Source: Lachnospiraceae bacterium UBA4381 (GTDB lineage: Bacteria > Bacillota > Clostridia > Lachnospirales > Lachnospiraceae). From it: 7,017 nt of DNA. Both the position numbers and the translations under genes were made by a program. The stretch spans positions 1-7,017 of the forward strand of contig DGRT01000085.1 in NCBI GenBank assembly GCA_002391105.1, given 5' to 3'. Positions 1-4,342 of this stretch are shown in pieces (the first letter of the stretch is position 1; each line of letters starts with the position of its first letter). The notes beneath the pieces are model-generated. The model saw only the letters and a list, made by a program, of their open reading frames with translations. It had not been told where the DNA came from and did not search any database.

Positions 1-377
1 TAGCCTTCACCACCATTCAGTATGCGAAATGCTCCCACATCCCTGTGCCAGATATATACATCTGTAAACTTTGTTTCAGTAGAATCATCGATAATGCCAA
101 TCAGAAGCTCATCCGCACCATCGCCGTCAAGATCCTTTAGAAGGTATCCGAAGTGATTTTTCTTATCCTTCATTTCATCACTTATATATAGTGAAGGCTC
201 TTCATTCTTCCAGCCTGTCTCAAAGCCCTCTTTGTAATAATCAAGAGTTGCATCATACCATTTATCGGGAATCCTTGTCTTTCCACAGGCATTAAGACTC
301 ATTACAGAAATCATCAGCGCTAAAACCAGCCCAGATTTCTTTATACTCTTTACTTTTTCACTTTTTCCCCTATTCAT
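1..377 (-). CDS. Putative lipoprotein with a VCBS/FG-GAP-like DxDGDG repeat (3' end cut by window)
   Basis: An open frame of 125 residues starts at 377 and runs off the left edge without a stop. Residues 1-14 are polar and lysine-rich. Residues 16-28 are hydrophobic (GLVLALMISVMSL) and lead into LNAC, a lipobox with Cys31. The product should therefore be a type II signal-peptide lipoprotein anchored outside the membrane. Residues 82-94 (DLDGDGADELLIG) match the calcium-loop repeat seen in VCBS/FG-GAP-like proteins, which are common as secreted lipoproteins of gut Clostridia. Two in-frame ATGs exist, at 383 and 377. I chose 377 because AAGGG at 386-390 lies 8 nt upstream of it, but only 2 nt from the first ATG. 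The gene follows the C39 protease gene after the palindrome cluster and has no clear promoter of its own, so it may share that transcript. Ligand or role unknown. Confidence 0.75.
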   Translation of the reverse strand, partial: MNRGKSEKVKSIKKSGLVLALMISVMSLNACGKTRIPDKWYDATLDYYKEGFETGWKNEEPSLYISDEMKDKKNHFGYLLKDLDGDGADELLIGIIDDSTETKFTDVYIWHRDVGAFRILNGGEG

Positions 378-408
378 ATTCATTTCCCTTTTATAACCTC
401 ACTATTTT

Positions 409-487
409 GTGACAAGGTGCCTGTTTGTGACAAGGTGCCTGTCCCCATGTCACATGTTTTGTGACAAAGTGCCTGTCCCCTTGTCAC
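409..487. repeat. REP-like palindrome cluster, two full units and one partial
   Basis: Two full 27-base units lie at 427-453 and 461-487. Each begins GTGACAA and ends TGTCAC around a core of TGCCTGTCCCC (the second unit has AG for GG at bases 8-9). A truncated 15-base copy (GTGACAAGGTGCCTG) is at 409-423. Each full unit folds as an imperfect hairpin: a 9-bp stem with one mismatch and a 9-base loop. The first base of the nearest unit is 7 nt from the stop codon of the C39 protease gene, so the cluster sits in the gap between two genes. Palindromes with GGGGACAGGCACC cores are, from memory, common intergenic repeats in Clostridia and other bacteria, and resemble REP elements moved by IS200-like (RAYT) transposases. 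No transposase is in the window. On the minus strand the hairpins could also protect or end the protease mRNA, but no T-run follows. Confidence 0.8.
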
Positions 488-493
488 ATATAT

Positions 494-1504
494 CTAGTTT
501 GCTTTACCAAGTGCATACAGTTTATTGAAGTCCCCTGTGATTGTAGAGAATGGCCAGTACTGACAGCTTCTGTCATACGATGCCGGGTCATTGACCATGA
601 ACCCAAGATTGTTATAGCCGTATATAACTATAAAATGCCCTGCTCCTGAATGAGTAAAGTTACCATAGTGGCAGCTTACTATAAGCATTTCGCCATTATC
701 TATATGAGCCTTCATATCTGCCTCTGTGTTCGGTATCTCAGAGCAGTACAGTCCAAAGTCCGAACATCCCTGAAGAAAGAGCGAATGTGCAGTTCCGGCT
801 CCCCATACATAGTGATTATGATTCATACTGTAGGATGCTATAATCGGTGGAGATGCAGTGGTTATATTGGTAAGTGCAGTAATAACCATAGAGAAGCAGG
901 TAGGTCCACAGGCTGTATTTCTCATAGTTCCCGATCCGTAAGGGAAGTTCGCCCATCTTGGATCATACTGAAGAAACAGAGGATGATCCGCTGCCAGCTC
1001 CTCTGATGTAAGCTCCAGCACATAGTCTCCATCGAAGCTTACCTTATTCATACTGGATACTACCTCGATACCATTATAATAAAGTGCACCGGAGACCCTG
1101 TTCTTACGAGCATTCTCCTCTGCCTTCGCTATGATAGCCTCTTCCTCATCAGAAAGCTCCTCATCATATACGTCAGAATCCCCGCCATCTCCTTCTGTAA
1201 CAGAATCCGCCTGAATAGTAGATCCGTCAGATTCGTCAATCATATCATCATACTCATTATCTCCCGGAGCTATATCCTGTACCACTTCCGTAGTTTCCTC
1301 CAACTGAGCTCTGGTTGACTGGGACTTACGATATTCCTCAAGGAGCATGGCATCGATATCCTTATCTGTCATAACATAATCTACAGGTGTACTCTCCTCC
1401 TGTCCGGCAGAAGGCTCACTGAATATTATCGAAATGAGCAGGACCGCCACCATGATAACCGGCAGTATAATGAAAACCATGATTATTTTCTTCTTATCAC
1501 CCAT
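494..1504 (-). CDS. Membrane-anchored extracellular C39-like cysteine protease
   Basis: A 336-residue protein. Residues 1-6 are charged (MGDKKK). Residues 7-28 form one strongly hydrophobic helix that fits an uncleaved signal anchor, which places the rest outside the cell. Residues 36-130 are a low-complexity linker rich in Asp, Glu, Ser and Thr. Residues 170-336 match the peptidase_C39_2 (papain-like) fold. The oxyanion Gln is Q179 in LFLQYDPRW, the catalytic Cys is C199 in NTACGPTC, the His is H290 in GAGHFIVIYG, and the Asp is D306 in VNDPAS. All key residues are present, so the enzyme is probably active. It lacks the ABC-transporter part of bacteriocin-exporting C39 proteins, and no leader-peptide substrate is nearby. 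An AGGAG sequence lies 11 nt upstream of the ATG. The gene has no promoter in the 40 nt before it; the nearest is at 1691-1719, before a hairpin array and a terminator. Substrate unknown. Confidence 0.85.
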   Translation of the reverse strand: MGDKKKIIMVFIILPVIMVAVLLISIIFSEPSAGQEESTPVDYVMTDKDIDAMLLEEYRKSQSTRAQLEETTEVVQDIAPGDNEYDDMIDESDGSTIQADSVTEGDGGDSDVYDEELSDEEEAIIAKAEENARKNRVSGALYYNGIEVVSSMNKVSFDGDYVLELTSEELAADHPLFLQYDPRWANFPYGSGTMRNTACGPTCFSMVITALTNITTASPPIIASYSMNHNHYVWGAGTAHSLFLQGCSDFGLYCSEIPNTEADMKAHIDNGEMLIVSCHYGNFTHSGAGHFIVIYGYNNLGFMVNDPASYDRSCQYWPFSTITGDFNKLYALGKAN

Positions 1505-1529
1505 TTATATCCGCTCTCCTGTTTTAGAT

Positions 1530-1687
1530 ATAATAATAACAATAAAAGGTACGGCATATAACCGCACCTTTCATTGGTGCCATATCTACTTCGCAGATAT
1601 GCAAGCCTTACTTCGTAAGTCCTGGTTCTGCTCCGCAGAACGCATCCTTCGCTTTGCTCAGGATCAACGATTTCTTCGTAATCGTTG
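1530..1687 (-). ncRNA. Candidate structured RNA: five triloop hairpins followed by a terminator
   Basis: Minus-strand hairpins in 5' to 3' order: (1) 1687-1665, 8-bp stem CAACGATT/AATCGTTG, an A-A mismatch, then C-GAA-G; (2) 1664-1644, ATCCT/AGGAT, a tandem G-A/A-G mismatch, GC/GC, loop AAA; (3) 1640-1626, TTCTGC/GCAGAA, loop GGA; (4) 1619-1607, CTTAC/GTAAG, loop GAA; (5) 1601-1581, CATATCT/AGATATG, a G-U pair, C-G, loop GAA. Gaps are 0, 3, 6 and 5 nt, then 9 nt before the terminator at 1571-1545. Every loop is a purine triloop closed by C-G. The G-U pair in hairpin 5 is an A-C mismatch on the plus strand, which supports minus-strand transcription. A good promoter lies just upstream, with its predicted start within a few bases of hairpin 1. 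It could be a free small RNA, a leader controlling the C39 protease, or a dispersed genomic repeat. I do not recognise a known RNA family. Confidence 0.55.
1545..1571 (-). terminator. Intrinsic terminator at the end of the hairpin array, possible attenuator
   Basis: On the minus strand AAAGGTGCGG pairs with CCGTACCTTT across a 7-base loop (TTATATG). That makes a 10-bp stem containing one G-U wobble, followed by a T-rich run (TTTTATTGTTATTATTAT). On the plus strand the wobble becomes an A-C mismatch and the T-run is lost, so the element works in the minus direction. It sits only 41 nt before the C39 protease start codon. Any transcript from the promoter at 1691-1719, or reading through from paaK, would have to pass it to express the protease. 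The 5' arm can also pair with an upstream GCACC, which would open the terminator. Confidence 0.7.
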
Positions 1688-1690
1688 ACT

Positions 1691-1719
1691 ATTATATCAC
1701 ATTAATCTATAGTTTTGAA
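1691..1719 (-). promoter_or_regulatory. Promoter for the hairpin RNA / C39 protease leader
   Basis: On the minus strand the -35 is TTCAAA (1719-1714, 4 of 6 to TTGACA). The spacer is exactly 17 nt, and the -10 is a perfect TATAAT (1696-1691) preceded by TGA, giving the extended -10 form TGnTATAAT. The expected start is near 1685, at the first hairpin of the array. It lies 7 nt beyond the paaK stop codon, outside any coding sequence. This is the best sigma-A-type promoter in the window. Confidence 0.65.
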
Positions 1720-1726
1720 TACAGTA

Positions 1727-3046
1727 TTAGTCATGCAGCTTTCTCTTATCCACTACTCTGACAGCCTTACCCTCGCTTCTGACGATTGACTTAGGAGGAA
1801 GCAGATGAACCTTAGGTCTGATACCCAGCATCTGAACCATAGCGCCTGTAAGACTCTTTCTGGCTGCATCAAGTTCAGCATCCTCTCTCATCTCCTTGAA
1901 CTGCTCCTCTGAAAGCTCAACATTGATATCAAATGTATCTTCATTTCCGATTCTGTCAACAAGTATCTGATAATTAGGAGTGTAGCCCTGCTTCAGAAGA
2001 ACCGTCTCAATCTGTGAAGGGAATACATTGACACCACGGATGATCATCATGTCATCAGAACGTCCCTTTGGCTTGGTCATCTTAATGTGTGTACGTCCAC
2101 ATGGACAATTCTCTCTCTTAAGAACAACTAGATCACGGGTTCTGTATCTGAGAAGTGGAAATGCTTCCTTATCCAGTGATGTAAATACAAGCTCGCCTTC
2201 GGTACCCTCCGGAAGAACCTCACCTGTCTCCGGATCGATAACCTCTGCATAGAAATGGTCTTCATTAATGTGCATACCTGTCTGAGCCTCACACTCGAAG
2301 GATACACCCGGACCACTTATCTCGGTAAGACCATAGATATCATATGCCTTGATTCCAAGACTCTGCTCTATAGACTGTCTCATTTCTTCTGTCCATGGCT
2401 CTGCTCCGAAGATACCTGCCTTAAGGTTGATGTCATCAGCCGAAAGTCCCATATCGTGAAGCTTCTCGCCTATATATGCAGCATAGGAAGGTGTACAGCA
2501 GAGAATAGTCGAATTCAGATCTCTCATAAACTGAATCTGTCTCTCTGTATTTCCTGAAGACATAGGAATAGTAAGAGCTCCAACCTTGTGAGAACCACCA
2601 TGGAGTCCGGGACCACCTGTGAAAAGTCCATAACCATAGCATACCTGAACCACATCCTTCTCGGAGCCACCTGCTGCTACTATAGCTCTTGCACAGCAAT
2701 CCTCCCAGAGATCTATATCATGCTGAGTGTAAAATGCTACAACTCTTCTTCCGGTTGTTCCGGATGTAGATTGAATACGAACACAGTCCTTTACCGGTCT
2801 CGACATAAGTCCATAAGGATATGCCTCTCTAAGATCATTCTTAGTAAGGAAAGGAAGCTTACTAATATCAGCCATACATGTAATATCATCAGGAGATACT
2901 CCCTTCTCATCCATCAGATTACGATAATATTCATTATTTGCATAAACATACTTAACCTGCTTAAGGAACTTCTCCTCCTGAAGAGCTTTAAGCTGATCAA
3001 CAGGCATTGTCTCAATTTCTTCCTGGTAATAAATCCTTTTTGCCAT
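1727..3046 (-). CDS. paaK: Phenylacetate-CoA ligase (PaaK-like adenylate-forming enzyme)
   Basis: A 439-residue protein of usual length for PaaK. The family activates phenylacetate or related aryl acids with ATP and CoA to the acyl-CoA plus AMP and PPi in the cytoplasm. Visible motifs are the phosphate loop STSGTTGR (93-100), YGLTE (238-242), YRTRD (301-305), the CPCGR metal-site motif typical of PaaK (314-318), RGVNVFPSQIE (337-347) and the C-terminal catalytic-lysine region EGKAVRV (425-431, K427). The frame is open from an ATG at 3067. That first ATG would swallow the Shine-Dalgarno sequence as codons (PGGG), so the start is the ATG at 3046. The gene stands alone between a terminator upstream and a promoter downstream. 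The indolepyruvate oxidoreductase genes that often accompany paaK in anaerobes are not here. The substrate could be phenylacetate, indoleacetate or another aryl acid; sequence alone does not decide. Confidence 0.93.
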   Translation of the reverse strand: MAKRIYYQEEIETMPVDQLKALQEEKFLKQVKYVYANNEYYRNLMDEKGVSPDDITCMADISKLPFLTKNDLREAYPYGLMSRPVKDCVRIQSTSGTTGRRVVAFYTQHDIDLWEDCCARAIVAAGGSEKDVVQVCYGYGLFTGGPGLHGGSHKVGALTIPMSSGNTERQIQFMRDLNSTILCCTPSYAAYIGEKLHDMGLSADDINLKAGIFGAEPWTEEMRQSIEQSLGIKAYDIYGLTEISGPGVSFECEAQTGMHINEDHFYAEVIDPETGEVLPEGTEGELVFTSLDKEAFPLLRYRTRDLVVLKRENCPCGRTHIKMTKPKGRSDDMMIIRGVNVFPSQIETVLLKQGYTPNYQILVDRIGNEDTFDINVELSEEQFKEMREDAELDAARKSLTGAMVQMLGIRPKVHLLPPKSIVRSEGKAVRVVDKRKLHD

Positions 3047-3053
3047 AACAAAA

Positions 3054-3062
3054 CCTCCTCCT
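3054..3062 (-). promoter_or_regulatory. Strong ribosome binding site that sets the paaK start
   Basis: The minus strand reads AGGAGGAGG, then 7 nt (TTTTGTT), then ATG at 3046. This is near-ideal spacing and strength. It lies inside the longest open frame, so the ATG at 3067 should not be used. Confidence 0.92.
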
Positions 3063-3082
3063 GGCATAAAATAAAGATATAT

Positions 3083-3113
3083 ATTTTACCGCGTTTGTAA
3101 CCAAGTAATACAA
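3083..3113 (-). promoter_or_regulatory. Possible paaK promoter (weak)
   Basis: The minus strand has TTGTAT (3113-3108), a 19-nt spacer and TAAAAT (3088-3083, 5 of 6 to TATAAT). An overlapping alternative is TTGGTT (3104-3099), 17 nt, TATATC (3081-3076). A promoter is expected here because a strong terminator lies just upstream at 3150-3179. The spacer is AT-rich, so chance matches are likely and neither box set is convincing. Confidence 0.35.
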
Positions 3114-3134
3114 TTAAAGATAAATCGTACTACT

Positions 3135-3179
3135 GAAATAATAAACAAAACGGATGGCACGACTAATCGCACCATCCGT
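3135..3179 (-). terminator. Intrinsic terminator of licD
   Basis: On the minus strand ACGGATGG pairs with CCATCCGT. The stem continues through T-G and G-T wobbles and CGA/TCG to a 4-base TTAG loop, giving a 13-bp stem (3179-3150). It is followed by TTTTGTTTATTATTT. The two wobble pairs would be mismatches on the plus strand, so the minus direction is clear. It lies about 40 nt beyond the licD stop codon and should separate licD from paaK. Confidence 0.88.
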
Positions 3180-3220
3180 AATTCTAGCACAAACATTTAT
3201 ATAGTTAAAGCAGTTTTTGA

Positions 3221-4102
3221 CTACTTTCTCTCTATCCATTCCTTTGCAGGAACGCCCTCAAATGTAACATCTCCGAAGAAATCTATATGATCAGGAAAAC
3301 GGTCCTTTTCTGGCGGAAGCTGCATATAGTCACCATAGTAGCTGGTAAGAGATGCATCATAATCTCCGGGAACATAGAAGTTCCTTCCTCTTACCGGAAG
3401 CTCTGTTCTGGTCTTGTACCAGTCCTTCTTGTAGATACTGTTTGACATATAGGTTGCTGAAACATTTGACAGAAGATAATACTTACACTTTCTGCTGCCC
3501 TTATATCTCTGTGAAATACGTTCATACCAGGAAAACAGCTTTCTGAGTGGTATAAAGATTCCGATACGGCTGATTACAAATACACCAAATCTTGCTATCG
3601 GATTGGACGGCACATCGTAGGTCAGCTTATATCGCTTACTGGTAGCTAGAACATACAGGAGCTTCAGTTCAAATACCTGCAGCTTTCCCAGCAGTCCTCC
3701 CGGAAAGTTATCCATAACAAAGAGGTCTATGAACAGATACTGACAATGGGTATGATCATAGAATCTTGCCTCTCTGTCATCCTTCTTAAGTGTTACTCTT
3801 TCATCCATCATTCTGGCTGTATAGTCCCAGAAGTAACCATCCTCAGGCTTTGGAACATGAAGCTTATATGGAGCCATCTCATCTTCATGCTGCAGGAATT
3901 TCTCAAAATCCTTTCTCTTGAAATAGATGTCGATATCATCATCCCATGGTACAAAGTCCTTATGTCTGACTGCACCTATAAGTGTCCCTGCCTCAAGATA
4001 ATAGGTGATATTATACTTTCTGCAGATATCATCCAGTTTACATAACATTTCAAATTCATACTTATGAAGCTCATCTACTATTTTCTGATCTCGTTCCTTC
4101 AT
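3221..4102 (-). CDS. licD: LicD-family phosphocholine transferase
   Basis: A 293-residue LicD protein. The family has a nucleotidyltransferase-type fold and moves phosphocholine from CDP-choline to a sugar or polyol of a surface glycan or teichoic acid. The LicD hallmarks are visible: GTLIGAVRHK (39-48), the acidic metal site PWDDDID (52-58), a further Asp in FIDLF (D126), and the C-terminal YYGDYM-LPPE stretch (255-265). The Asp pair and the LicD C-terminal motif suggest a full-length active enzyme. Residues 172-188 are hydrophobic but contain Arg and Lys, so a stable membrane span is not certain. AGAGG lies 8 nt upstream of the ATG. The gene lies downstream of licA, licC and the transporter, which fits phosphocholine as the donor group. 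Unlike those genes it has its own candidate promoters and a strong terminator. The glycan acceptor and its glycosyltransferases are not in the window. Confidence 0.92.
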   Translation of the reverse strand: MKERDQKIVDELHKYEFEMLCKLDDICRKYNITYYLEAGTLIGAVRHKDFVPWDDDIDIYFKRKDFEKFLQHEDEMAPYKLHVPKPEDGYFWDYTARMMDERVTLKKDDREARFYDHTHCQYLFIDLFVMDNFPGGLLGKLQVFELKLLYVLATSKRYKLTYDVPSNPIARFGVFVISRIGIFIPLRKLFSWYERISQRYKGSRKCKYYLLSNVSATYMSNSIYKKDWYKTRTELPVRGRNFYVPGDYDASLTSYYGDYMQLPPEKDRFPDHIDFFGDVTFEGVPAKEWIERK

Positions 4103-4153
4103 GTATATTACCTCTTATATTCCTCAGACAATAATTCAAGATACAATCCGTAT

Positions 4154-4167
4154 GTCATATGACGTCA
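4154..4167. repeat. Two overlapping palindromes in the licD leader
   Basis: GTCATATGAC (4154-4163) is a perfect 10-base palindrome. TGACGTCA (4160-4167) is a perfect 8-base palindrome that shares TGAC with it. Both lie in the predicted untranslated leader, about 50-65 nt before the licD start and downstream of the promoter at 4204-4232. They could be an operator for a dimeric regulator. Short palindromes also occur by chance. Confidence 0.4.
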
Positions 4168-4203
4168 GGAAATACTAACACCCACATTACTATAATTAAA
4201 GCT

Positions 4204-4232
4204 ATTATATACTTCCGATATTTATATAGCAA
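4204..4232 (-). promoter_or_regulatory. Proximal licD promoter
   Basis: The minus strand has TTGCTA (4232-4227, 4 of 6 to TTGACA), a 17-nt spacer and a perfect TATAAT (4209-4204). Transcription would start near 4197, leaving a leader of about 95 nt before licD. The -35 box begins 2 nt after the 28-base inverted repeat at 4235-4262, so a protein on that repeat could control it. The region is AT-rich, which raises the chance of false matches. Confidence 0.55.
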
Positions 4233-4234
4233 TA

Positions 4235-4262
4235 CAGCTTAACCCTACTAAGGATTAAGCTG
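4235..4262 (-). repeat. 28-base inverted repeat between the transporter gene and licD
   Basis: On the minus strand CAGCTTAATCC pairs with GGGTTAAGCTG across a TTAGTA loop: 11 bp including one T-G wobble that would be a mismatch on the plus strand. As RNA it may be the terminator of the licA-licC-transporter transcript, but the following bases (TATTGCTATATAAATAT) are a poor T-run. As DNA it could be an operator, because it lies between two promoter-like sequences. As a 5' stem-loop it would cap transcripts from the promoter at 4268-4296. Confidence 0.65.
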
Positions 4263-4267
4263 CTTAT

Positions 4268-4296
4268 ACTATACTTTATGTTATTTATTAACTCAA
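4268..4296 (-). promoter_or_regulatory. Possible distal licD promoter
   Basis: The minus strand has TTGAGT (4296-4291, 4 of 6), a 17-nt spacer and TATAGT (4273-4268, 5 of 6). The predicted start near 4261 falls on the first bases of the inverted repeat at 4235-4262. Together with the box set at 4204-4232 it would give licD tandem promoters. The very AT-rich spacer makes this a moderate call. Confidence 0.4.
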
Positions 4297-4342
4297 GTAG
4301 GATTATTTATTTTTTTGTTTTCAACCGACATTTAATATAAAA

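Noticed and set aside
378..383. Lipoprotein start at the ATG at 383
   Set aside because: The ribosome site at 386-390 would be only 2 nt away. The next in-frame ATG at 377 has 8-nt spacing.
409..487. CRISPR-like direct repeats
   Set aside because: The units are palindromic, with gaps of only 3 and 7 bases, one copy is truncated, and no cas gene is present. There are no spacers of normal length.
1434..1688. Plus-strand open frame running through the hairpin array (84 codons)
   Set aside because: It begins inside the protease gene in antisense and translates the hairpin repeats. There is no convincing ribosome site or family resemblance.
3047..3067. A longer PaaK starting at the ATG at 3067
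   Set aside because: The extra codons are the Shine-Dalgarno sequence (AGGAGGAGG) of the ATG at 3046, which has ideal 7-nt spacing.
2588..3100. A 170-codon open frame on the plus strand opposite paaK
   Set aside because: The minus strand holds a well-conserved PaaK with all motifs. The plus-strand frame has no family motif and a Cys/Ser/Ile-rich composition typical of antisense translation.
4263..4342. Terminator directly after the transporter stop codon
   Set aside because: The minus strand has A- and T-rich runs here but no stem-loop before them. The only hairpin is the later one at 4235-4262.
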